A stretch of DNA of 64,000 nt from Hyaloperonospora brassicae. Taxonomy: Eukaryota; Oomycota; Peronosporomycetes; Peronosporales; Peronosporaceae. The first letter of the stretch is position 1. Every line of letters starts with the position of its first letter. The translations under genes were made by a program, and so were the position numbers. The stretch spans positions 62,001 to 126,000 of the forward strand of contig CANTFL010001353.1 in NCBI GenBank assembly GCA_947650285.1, in the 5' to 3' direction. Below, piece after piece: positions 42,598 to 52,601 of this stretch. The notes under the pieces are model-generated. The model was not told where the DNA came from. It searched no databases and saw only the letters and a program-made list of their open reading frames with translations.

Positions 42598-43632
42598 ATG
42601 GAGCAATCCACACCCCTCTCTGAGGCTCAAAAGGTCGCGCTTGATAAGCTGACCGCGGCCGTAGGCCTAGAGTATGTGGAGTTTCTAGCTGCACAGGGTC
42701 CCGATGTGCTCAATGCACGAGTCGAGGCCTTTATGCAGTATGAAACGGCCCTGTTGGGCCAGGTTCAAAACCAAGTAGCCTCGGCTATGCCGACACGCTA
42801 CGTGGCTATGCCACCAGAAGAGGCTAAGCCTCGTCCCCTTCGGGTGGACGTTAAATGTTACTCCGGGAAGGAGGGGGAAAACATTACCCTCTGGATCCGT
42901 GAGATTGAGATGGCCATGGACTCTGGTCTCATCTCACTAGAGAACCAACGGGTCTCTTTGGCTATCTCTAAGCTCGATGGTAGAGCTAGAGAGTGGGCTT
43001 TGACGTGTGGCACGTCGGTCAATTTGGCATTTCCCACGTGGGAATCGCTCAAGTTAGACCTCATGCGAGTTTTCTCGCCGCCTAACCAGGCATATCGCGT
43101 GCGATCACGCTTCTTATCAACCCGTCAGGGTAAGAGCGAGTTAACGGACTATGTCCAAGAGTTGAGAACTCTAATGGCTGCTATGCAGTCTGACCCTCTC
43201 CCTGAGACTGTCTACGTGACAGTCTTCATGTAAGGTCTCCGCACTGGCGTGGCCAGAACCGAGGTTTTTCGGGTTCATCCCTCTACTTTTGAGGAAGCTG
43301 TGAGCGTCGCTCAAAATGCTGAGCACAACTTCAAGTCGGCCAGACTTGGTTGGAATGGGTACAACCCAAGCTTTGCGAGGGCGGCCTCTGCGAGGACTTC
43401 GGTTTACTGTAAGCCAGAACCGATGGATCTCAGCCATGCTGAAGATGAAGGCGAAGCGGAGCTTCATGTTGCGGAGCAACGACAGGATGTGAGACGCTGT
43501 TACCTGTGCGGAAGCACTAAACACTTGCGTCCCACTTGTCCTTTGCGTAAGCAACAACCGACTCCTATGAGTCGAAACCCCAGCCTCAACCAGAAACCTG
43601 GTATGGCACGGGGAAACGTCGAAACCCAGTAG
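42598..43632 (+). pseudogene. Gypsy-3 gag with one nonsense codon
   Basis: The frame is open from ATG 42598 to TAG 43630-43632 except for TAA at 43231-43233, which replaces the conserved Gln of the FMQGL motif seen in Gypsy-2 gag. The capsid-type domain (about 80-270) contains LWIREIEMAMDSG and the VRSRFLSTRQGKSELTDYVQELR region. A complete zinc knuckle (CYLCGSTKHLRPTC) is at about 43500-43541. Apart from the one stop it would be a 344-residue Gag. Confidence 0.92.
43611..43617 (+). promoter_or_regulatory. -1 ribosomal frameshift heptamer G GGA AAC (Gypsy-3)
   Basis: The gag-frame codons CGG GGA AAC form a canonical X XXY YYZ site 12 bases before the gag TAG. The -1 frame is open from here straight into pol. 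The motif differs in sequence from the A AAA AAT site of Gypsy-1/2 but has the same place and role. Confidence 0.8.
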
Positions 43633-46600
43633 GCGCGGGGAGCCCTACTGGGGTAGAACTAAGTTCTGTCACATCTCTACGAGATAAAGTGAAACAGGGC
43701 TTAGCCCCACTTAGCGCTGTGCCAGCCATCACAGAGCGTGGATACAAGCCTGGCTTGTTAGTCGCCGAGGCGACAGTAAAATGCTTTGAGAAGCCGTGGT
43801 CGATTTTAATCGATTTAGGAGCATCATGTAACTATGCTCGACGTCGTTCCCTTGAGGGAAGTCAGCGATACGCTGAAGCGCTCAAAGCGCACGAAGGTGA
43901 TTCGATCACCGTTCGTTTAGCGACTGGTAGTCGCGTCACGGTGCCTAAAGTTCCGTTGAACTTAGGTGTGAAGTTTTTGGACTTTGACAGCATTGAACGT
44001 TGTCTCGTCCTCGATTTGGATTCGAGATATGATCTCATCCTGGGTATGGCTTGGCTTGAACGCCATGAGCCATGGATTGATTGGAGGACTAAGACCTTAG
44101 GCGCCACGCGCAATGTTCCTAGCGAAGCTTTGGAGAGTCATGAACCCACCTTTGCTAGGCAACAAAAGCGCTATTGGCGCGAGCCATTGACGGAAGATGT
44201 CAATGTGCTGGACATTGGTATGTCAGAGTTATTTAACTCGAATGTCGATGACATAAATATTGAGCGGAGCTCTTCTAACGCGTTTGGAGAGAGTTATACT
44301 CCGTTGAGTGATACTCGTTGTGATACTGAGTCACTGCATGCGTCAAGCATGGTTGGCCTAGGGCCGAATCATCAAGAATGTAATTCCTCTGATGTAAGTG
44401 CGGCGGCACGTGAAAATACACAGAGTGAGGACGGCCGAGGTGGCACCTCACTGAATGTCGGTAATGACATTGATGGCGAGAAGCCAGAGTGTTCAGGGCT
44501 AGGCCCTAATGCTATAAGTGCGGTGGCACGTGAAATTACACAGAGTGAGGGCGGCCGAGGTGGCACCTCACTGAATTTCGGTAATGACATTGTTGGCGAG
44601 AAGCCAGAGTGTTTAGGGCTAGGCCCGAATAATGTACGTGAAGTGGTACGTGTAAATCCACTGGGTGAAGTGTTCGAGTTACGTAACACTTCACCAGATG
44701 TCGCTCAAGACATGAGCTCTCGTATAGAGCGTGCTAAGATGAATAGCAACCACGGGGACTTTGCTGTCCCGGCCTCTAAGAGGCATAAGGTTTCTTTGAG
44801 GAAACAATCGAAGCGTAGGGTGGTGACTGTTAAGCGCCCAACGTTTAAGAATTCACGAAGTGATAATAGTAATAATACACTGTATACACTTGTCAATGGA
44901 TTGACTGGCCAAATCGATGGCAATATTAGTCTTGAGGCTCTTCCATCCGTGGATAAAATCTTTGAGTTAGACGAGATGTCTGACGGCGAATTTAGCCAAG
45001 CCTTGCAGGCAGGAGAATTCTCCGAGTTAGTGGTCATTCGGCCTGATATTGAGTTGAACTCATCCTCGTTATTGGACGAGTCTGTCCTTGAGGACACAAA
45101 GGCGGCATTGGATGCCCGTAGTGGATCCTCGATCCTTAAGGATCCCCTTGATCCGTTTTATCCTTTGGTAAAGGAATTTCAAGACGTGGTGTGTCACGAC
45201 CCACCGTCTGTATTACCTCCTGATAGAGGTGTGCGTCATGAAATTGACTTGGTTCCTGGAACTAAATACTGCGTAACACGGCAGTGGCCTTTGCCCAAGG
45301 AACAGTGTGACGTCATAGACGACTTCTTTCGTGCAAAGCACGCGGCGGGGATGGTTCGTGAGAGCAAATCTCCCCATTCCACACCGACCTTCTGTGTCAA
45401 AAAGCCCAACGGGAAGTGGCGCATTGTTCATGCTTACAATAAGCTTAATGTGGCCACCGTCCCGGCTCAGACACCAATTCCGAGGAAGGATGTTCTTCAG
45501 AACAATATGGTGGGATGTACAATGTACAGTGCGCTCGACTTAGTCGATGGTTATTACCAGCTTCTCATGCGAGAAAGCGATATTCCGCTGACAGCGGTCA
45601 GCACTCCAAGCGGTATGCTCTGGGAGTGGCTCGTTATGCCGCAAGGGCTATCAAATGCCCCGGCTACATTCAACCGTCTTGTGACACAATTGTTTAGACC
45701 TCACAGAGGTTATGCACAGACGTACTTTGATGACATCTTTGTCCATAGTCGTGCTATGAACGGTCGGTCAGATGTGGATAATCACATTGACCATTTACGA
45801 GCGGTGCTCGAGTGCATGCGCACGAATAAGTTGTACGCCAACGCGTCTAAGTGCATTTTTGGTGCAGAAGAGATTCCCTTTTTAGGGTGCTTTATTGGAA
45901 AGCAAGGCCTTAGAGCGGATCCCGCCAAGGTAAAAGCCATAGTTGATTGGCCGGTTCCAAAGAACCAAAAGGACTTACGTAAGTGGCTTGGCCTCGCCAA
46001 TTACTTACACAAGTACAGTGCGAATTACGCAGACATGGCTCGGCCATTAACCAATCTCCTTAAAAAGGATGTAGAATGGTGCTGGACAAGCACTGAGCAT
46101 GATGCTTTTCAAGCAGTCAAGGAGAGTCTCCTACATGCGCCCATATTGGCTTTGCCTGATCCTGAGCGATCTTTCAGTGTCGTCTGTGACGCATCTGACT
46201 TTGCCATAGGCAGCGCTCTGTTACAAACAGATGATGATGGGCGGGAACGCGTTATTGCGTTTGAGTCCCGACAGCTAAAAGCTGCGGAGAAGAACTACCC
46301 TGTTCATGACAAAGAGCTACTTGCAATGAAGTATGCTCTCGTCAAATTCAGAGTTCATCTTCTTGGCTCTAAGCCGTTTGTGATCTATACAGATCATGCG
46401 TCACTATGCACTGCGACTCATTCGCCTCACCTCTCTCAGAGAATGGCTCGTTGGCTTTCCTTCTTTGCCGAGTAAAACTTCGAGGTGAAGTATAAGCCGG
46501 GCAAGCAAAATGCTTTGGCGGATGCGTTGTCACGCAGGCCTGACTATGAGCTTGCTCATGTTACGACTCTGTCGTCACCGGTCACTGACCTAATCCGCAC

Positions 46601-48371
46601 GGCATATGTCAAGGATGAACATTGTGTAGCCCTGCTACGTGCTCTAGGGAGCGAGGAGTTTATAGACTCGGACATAAAATTGTCGGCACGGTTACGTGCG
46701 AGGTTACATCGATATTCCATCGATCAAGGCCTGTTGTGCTATAGCACGGATGTGGAGGATACCCCTCGCATCGTTGTCCCTCATGATGAGGAGTTAAAGT
46801 ATCGGATCCTCTATGAGGCACATGATACTGCGTTGAGTGGTCATCTCGGTCGTGAAAAGACCTACGGCTCTGTGAGCCAATTCTATTGGTGGCCCAAACT
46901 ATACAAATGGGTGAGCACCTATGTACGTACGTATGAAACGTGCCAACGGGTGAAACCCTCACCACATGCGGCAGCGCCGCTGGCTAGTTTGCCTATACCC
47001 AAAGGGTGTTGGGAGTCCATCAGTATGGACTTCCTGTTCGGTTTACCGACGGATTCGTATGGAAATACGGGTATTGTGGTCTTTGTTGACCGTTTGAGCA
47101 AGATGGCTCATTTAGCGGCGGTGCCAGACACCATTGATGGTGAAGGTACAGCGACGCTGTTTATCGATCGCGTGTTTCGACAACACGGTCTGCCGTTGGC
47201 AATTGTCTCTGATAGAGATCCTCGCTTCACTGGGAAGTTTTGGAATTCCATCTTCAAGGTGCTCGGCACACGTTTGGACATGTCCACAGCGGATCATCCG
47301 CAGACCGATGGTCAAACGGAGCGCGTTAATCGTGTCATTGGTGACATCTTGCGCAGTGTTTGCGCTGAAACACCTAAGCGTTGGAGCTCGATGCTCCCTG
47401 TCGTTGAGTTTACGTTGAATAACGCTGTGCATGCCTCCACCGGCTTTACCCCGTTCTACGTGAACGGTCTCACACACCCTCGCGTTCCATTAACGCTACC
47501 ACTACGTGGTTCAAGGCTTGGTGGGGGAGGAGTTGCCGATCGGCTTGCTGATATCAGCCCTGCTACTGTTCAAAAAAAGGTAAGCGAGTTTCTCGCAACG
47601 CGATTGAATGTCTTACGACATGGGCGTGACGCACTGGCTGATAGCCAAGAAAAGCAGAAGGAACAAGCAGATGCCAAAGGCAGAGGTTGTATTGAACGTT
47701 ATAAGGTCGGAGGCCAAGTTCTACACAATGCTAAAAACCTACCTACAAATGTAGTATCCGCCGTCTTCAAGACGAAGTTGCGCCCGCGCTTCATTGGACC
47801 CTTTACGGTCGTCGCCAAGAAGGGACTTGCGTATACGATCAACCTTCCGCGCAAACTGCGCACACACCCCGTGTTCTACGTTGGCATGCTTAAGCCGTAT
47901 CGGGATCCGTCCCACGTGAACTTGGAGGCGCTTGCGCCGGGTAGGTTGGCTTTGCCATCGGTTGCTGAATCCGTATCAGGAGGTCAAGCTGAGCCTCCAT
48001 CCGGGCTTGGCCCAACTCCAACGCCCGAACACGGGCTCGCATTGCGTCGAACGCACTCTGGGTCTGACCCAACGTCTCACGGAGACCACTCAGCTCGAGA
48101 AGCACCTTCTCGTGCTCCTACTTCGGTATACCGGCCACCTCCGACGCTGCTCGATGAGCAAGGGAACCGCCAGTTCCATGTGGAACGACTCCTGAAACGA
48201 CGTCGTCGTCAGGGTCAATACCAGTATCTGGTAAAGTGGCGAGGGTACCCGGAGTCAGAGAACTCGTGGGAATTTGAGGTACCCCTTCGGCAGGATTGCC
48301 CGTACGCCGTTGATGTTTTTGAACATCGTGGCAGGGATCATCCTTCGACCGATATCGCTTCCCACCAATAG
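43618..48371 (+). pseudogene. Gypsy-3 pol (PR-RT-RH-IN-chromo) with one nonsense codon
   Basis: The frame has a single interruption, TAA at 46473-46475, where Gypsy-2 has Tyr in FFAEYNF. The protease has IDLGAS (near 43812). A variable region with two repeats ([21 protein letters not shown] units, about 44340-44640) follows. RT has [24 protein letters not shown] and YFDD (near 45727). RNase H has [16 protein letters not shown] and YTDHAS. The integrase HHCC ends CQRVK. The core has SMDFLFG, SDRDPRF and DGQTERVN. GPY-type RFIGPFTVVAKKG and THPVFYVGMLKPY, and a chromodomain (YLVKWRGYPESENSWE, near 48220-48270), complete it. There is no own ATG; expression by frameshift from gag is expected. Confidence 0.93.
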
Positions 48372-49191
48372 TGGTGGAAGCAGGTGGGTCGTTTGGTTCC
48401 GCTTGACCAACTCCCACTTCCATCGTCACAGCCGGAGCATAGCGGGTGCGAAATCGCAATTGGCCTCTAGCCTTAAGCTTGGCATAGTCATACCGAAGCT
48501 TTCGTTCGAGACGAACATCTGCCACATTGGCACTTGCTCTGAGAGCTAGCATGCTGCTGAGGTGACGTTTCCGGTGCACCCAGCGCACAAAAGTGTTGTC
48601 CTCCTCCTCCGTAGATTCGCCTGCGAATAAGAAGATGGGTATACCCCTCATCGGTGGCACCGGTGCACCCCGTGCTTGCGTGTCAAGTCGCAACTTGTAT
48701 TGACTTAGAGTCGTCAAGTGGGGTTGCAGGTACCTCTCACGAAGTGCCTGTCGGCTCGCCACTTCATCAGAAGATGTAGGCTCAGCGCCAATGGCCCACG
48801 TTGCCAGGGAACGACCTGTCGTTTGGCGTATACGCTCTTCCACATTGAGTGGCGTGAACTGATAGCCACGACGACCCTCAAGGTCTGCAGCAAGCTGCAT
48901 ACGGCGCTGCGCGCTCTCCTCTTGTTGGATTACCAACTCTTGTTGCTCATCGAGCGGGTTGGTGATGATGTGTTCACCTGCATCTGTTGCATGATGCTGC
49001 GTTTCTAACGCGGTGGTCTCAGTACGCTCGGCAAAGGGGTTTGGTGCAGTATGAGGCGATGCCTCTTGCACTGGTGAGTTGGACATTGTCCGTTCTTCAC
49101 CACGGACATTGGTATCACTACCATAGTCCTCCTCCACATTAATGCCGAGGTAAGAAGAGAGAGTCGGGGACTCGTTAGGTGGCGATGCCAT
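47890..49191 (-). pseudogene. Antisense-encoded protein of Gypsy-3, one internal TAG
   Basis: From ATG 49189-49191 the frame runs 357 codons to TAG 48118-48120, then continues in the same frame for another 75 codons to 47890. The first part is acidic and polar, with a helical Gln/Glu-rich stretch (EQQELVIQQEESAQRRMQLAADLEG, about 95-120). A globular-looking middle follows (PVPPMRGIPIFLFAG, then NTFVRWVHRKRHLSSMLALRAS and ERKLRYDYAKLKARG). After the TAG the sequence is a coiled coil (LLELSGLRETLGQTQ, then RVRALELGQARMEAQLDLLIRI). It overlaps the sense linker and chromodomain by 482 bp. The sequence is unlike Gypsy-2's antisense protein, but position, strand, length and coiled-coil ending are the same. 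Function unknown. Confidence 0.7.
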
Positions 49192-49298
49192 GGTGTTTCG
49201 TGCTTTGCAAACCGTGAGGTTAGAGCGCACACACACCGTCCTCTTCGAGGAGAAGTTCGATTGACGTTTTGTGGTAACGTCAGTCTGGTGGGGGAGGG

Positions 49299-49824
49299 TG
49301 TAACGGGGTTACACGTCGGCTGGTAGCCGACGATAGGTGTGGTGCACACACGAGAGGGGGGTATCCTATAAGGTAATATTAGAACACAGTGAGCGTATCA
49401 ATTGTTGAAGACTGGTGTCTGTCATCAATTGATTGCAAGATCTTTTAAGAGGTTATTTAGGGCAGGTTAAATACGTTGTTCTAAGGTGTTCTTTTAGGTT
49501 AAATGAAGAAATAAAATTCAGTTCCCATTTTGATCAACATAAGACACGTGCCTTACGAGGCGTCTTTGATCGGGAGGACAGAAGCAACGCCTGTAAAGGT
49601 AGCTTGTCCTCGAGCACTCTGTGCTGTGATTCATTTGAATCGTTTGGTCCCTCTGGAACGGGGACCGTAAGCTCTCTGAGCTGTTGACTCTCTGAGTCGG
49701 GTTCTCTGAACCACCCTTTTAGCTCTCTGAGCTGTTGACTCTCTGAGTCGGGTTCTTTGAACCGAAGTTGCTCATTGAGCGTAAAGTCTTCCTCTGACTT
49801 AAGGAGCTGTGTAGCTCCGCTACA
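49299..49824 (+). repeat. 3' LTR of Gypsy-3
   Basis: 526 bp, identical by eye to the 5' LTR apart from one missing 51-bp unit. Confidence 0.95.
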
Positions 49825-49829
49825 AGTAT

Positions 49830-49925
49830 GATGCTGCTCCTACCCAGCAGCTCGGTAGGAGCAGCACTATACTCGTCTTTTTCTAGCTACATACACACAC
49901 ACGTACGTACGCTGTCATTCATTGA
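49830..49925 (+). repeat. Centre and right arm of the hairpin split by Gypsy-3
   Basis: GCTGCTCCTACC (49833-49844) pairs with GGTAGGAGCAGC (49854-49865) around a nine-base loop. 49869-49925 pairs with 41911-41961 on the far side of the element. Without Gypsy-3 the site would be one hairpin of about 147 bp. Confidence 0.85.
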
Positions 49926-50123
49926 GTGATACGGTTAAGTAGAACGATGGAATTCAAGCAACTTGCACTCTGAATTAACAGCACCTACTGTGAGATGTTG
50001 AGTAGGTTGCATCGTGCTCATACGAATTGCGCTGAGAATCACCACAACCAGAAACAGAACTTGCATAGATGTGCCGCGTTGAGTATCCTAGGACGTGGGG
50101 TATTTTTTTATTTTCCAATTATC

Positions 50124-52530
50124 TGGGGCATTATTTATTGGCCACGACTAGGGGAACACCCCACTTTTGCTAGGGGCACACCTCTATTTTTGCTTCGGGC
50201 ACACCCGCCCTCGTAAAATGAAAAAGGACTTCCTATTTTATGGTGCAGAAAAAGCTGAACACGTCGTCACTTACTGCTGCTCGATATATCCCGATCTTAA
50301 ACAGTAAATGCACTCATGCGCGAGATTTTATCACTCCATCTTGGCCAGGGCGGTATCAAACGGGCATGTTCTGCTAGGATCTCCACTGTCTCGAAGACGG
50401 TATTCAATCGCATAGTCTGATGCCAAGATCTGACCATCGGCAGTGGCAACGACATCCAAATTTCATCGTGCTCACAGTCACGAGTCGCTTAATATTACGA
50501 GTTTAGAGCGTAAAGTCGTCGCGGACTTTGCCAAAGATTCCTACATGACACGCGCCGCGAACGTAGAGATACTTCTGCACGCGTGGAACAAACTTCGCGC
50601 GTGGCAAAGGGAACGCAAGTCGAGAAAGTTTCCACTTGAACGTTCGGGTATTGCATGCAAATTGCGGTATGACTTGCACGAGTCGCCGACGATTCGGCTT
50701 GGCGCGTGGACGAAAGAGGAAGACACAGCGCTTCGACGGGTGGCCACGGGACAAGACGACCCGAAACTGATGAAGAAGTGGCACGAGATTGCAAAGCGCA
50801 TGTTAGTGCCGGGAAGACCAGCAGCTCATTGTCTTATTCGGTACCAGACAGCGCTGAACGCGGGAAACACGCGGCCAACCTTTACGCCAGAAGAAGATTA
50901 GATCCTGCGTGAAGCTGTCCCGGTCTTTGGCAAAAAGTGGAGCGTGGTTGCAGATTTGGTGGATGGCCGCGTGTCGGGGCAGGTCCGCCATCGAGGGCAG
51001 CTCTCGCTTGCACCAGGTCTTCGGTAAGGCAAGTTTTACTTAAGTGAGGATCGACGGCTGCTGCTCGCACTTCGTGCATACGTGCCAAAAAGCAGTGAGT
51101 CCAATCAGGATCAAGTGCCGTGGAACGACATTTGTCATCGTGTGCCCGGGCGAACACAGCCAGCGCTTCAGGAACGATACGGTAACTGCATCGACCCGGA
51201 CTTGTCGTCCCGTAAGTTCACCGAGCAGAAAGATGGCTCATTCTTTCAAGATAGCGCGAGCGGGGCATCGAGCCGCCCAGACCCTGGCCACAGCTTGCTG
51301 CTGAGCTAAGTGGCCGCACAAAATCTCAACTGTGTCGACGCTGGAGACAATTGAATCCAGACGCTTATGACAAACCACGTCGCGCACTGAAAGATGCAAG
51401 CAAAAGCCAGACATCAGCCGTCTTCCGTCGCCGGTCAATACATCAACATGACCCTCGCTTCAGGAAGAAACACATCAAGCGTCGTACGTAAAGTGGTCTC
51501 ACAGTGGAGCAAGTAGCAACCGAGTCGTTTCCGCGAGGTTGTGCAGCTGTAGCGCTGCATTGTTTCGATGAGTTGAAGATATGCAAGACCGAATGCGAGG
51601 ACGGGTCGATAGAGTACGGTCTGAAAGGTGGGCCAATGCAATGGACTTGAAACCGCGATACGTGCACAGTGCCTGAAGCCACTAATAGGCCACTATGCTG
51701 CTGAACTATGAGACGCTTTCGAGTCTCTTTTCCGTTTTGCCACGCCAAGCTTCAGTGTTCGTCTGTCGCTCGCTGTAAGTTGGGACAAGCGAGAAACCTC
51801 ATGCAATGCACCACTATGATGTGCGACCTGCGACGACGGGCACCACGCAACGAAATGCTGTCGTTCGCAAGAATAGACTATTGAGGCACACGAGGTGACA
51901 TTTTGCACGCAACAGTCGGATTCGCGAGGCGTCGGAAGAGGTACATAAAGACGTTTGTCAACATGCATGGACTTGGCATGTGTCTGCCGAATCAAACTCT
52001 TGAGTTACGCCAAACAATACATTATGTTCCATAGGGATTTCAGCTTTCTGAATGACCTTCAATGACCGTTGCGCTGCTGCAGCATCTTCAGCACCTCCGC
52101 TACTCCACAAAACCAAGTTGCCCGAGAGCCAATGCGATGCCAATGAGCACAACAGCGACTGTCTACAGCGCATGACTCAACTTCGACGTTTTTTTTCAGC
52201 TGGAGCGGACGCTGCAGCAGACGGCCATCCTGGCGCATTTTCTCCTCCTTCTTCTGCTCTGCCACTTTTTCCTCCAACACCGTCATGGCTTTACGGATAT
52301 TTGCATCCGTTGGGTGGTGCGTTGCAGCTCGAGTGAGCTTCTCCTTAGCTTCGTCGGGGCACGGACAAACACGTACCGCGTGCAGTATTTCTGGAATTAC
52401 AGCTGACGTCTGTGACGAGGTACGTACCTAAACATTAAATGAAAAGTCCTTCTTATCATTTTACGAGAGCGGGTGTGTCCGTAACAAAACTGGGGTGGGC
52501 CCCTAGTCGTGGCCTTTTTTGTTTTCGTGA
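50124..52530. mobile_element. Inverted-repeat-flanked segment carrying a Myb pseudogene
   Basis: The stretch GGCCACGACTAGGGG...TCGTAAAATGA...AAGGACTT (about 50140-50232) has an inverted counterpart at about 52443-52515, with shared blocks in the same order and several substitutions. The 2.2 kb between them includes the broken Myb gene at 50443-51309. Outer ends are T-rich and not aligned well enough to define a terminus or target duplication. It could be a DNA transposon that captured a host gene, or old inverted copies of a repeat that happen to flank it. Confidence 0.45.
50443..51309 (+). pseudogene. Myb-repeat protein, two in-frame stops
   Basis: One frame of 288 codons is interrupted by TAG (50899-50901) and TAA (51025-51027). 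It contains three SANT/Myb-like repeats. The first is GAWTKEEDTALRRVATG...KKWHEIAKRM...RPAAHCLIRYQTAL (about residues 86-145). The second, FTPEED-stop-ILREAVPVFGKKWSVVADLV...RHR, starts before the TAG. The third is FYLSEDRRLLLALRAYV...VPWNDICHRVPGRTQPALQERY. An upstream basic part (AWNKLRAWQRERKS) resembles large Myb/SNAPc4-type proteins. The first codon listed is GTG, and no ATG precedes it in frame, so the start is missing. It lies between inverted repeats and is probably dead. Confidence 0.75.
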
Positions 52531-52601
52531 TGAAATGGGTCATTTTTTTATTTTCCCGATAATGTGATGCGATAAACGATGTTAAATCCGCGCATTCTAC
52601 T
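51310..52601. other. Region between Myb pseudogene and zinc-finger arm
   Basis: Short frames only. The right inverted copy of the Myb-flanking repeat lies at about 52443-52530. A T-rich ATTTTTTTATTTTC motif follows at about 52541-52555. Confidence 0.45.

Larger units (their letters stand above)
41962..49824 (+). mobile_element. Gypsy-3, recent Ty3/gypsy chromodomain element
   Basis: The LTRs are 41962-42538 (577 bp) and 49299-49824 (526 bp). By eye they are identical except that the left has three and the right two copies of a 51-bp tandem unit. The target duplication is AGTAT (41957-41961 and 49825-49829). The primer-binding core TGGTAGCAC is at 42541-42549 and a polypurine run at 49290-49298. 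gag, pol and an antisense gene each contain exactly one in-frame stop. Its proteins differ clearly from those of Gypsy-1/2, making it a second lineage. Confidence 0.97.

Noticed and set aside
42197..42694. 165-codon minus frame with WFREPDSESQQLREL repeats
   Set aside because: It is the 51-bp LTR tandem repeat read on the opposite strand, and changes in LTR copy number explain it.
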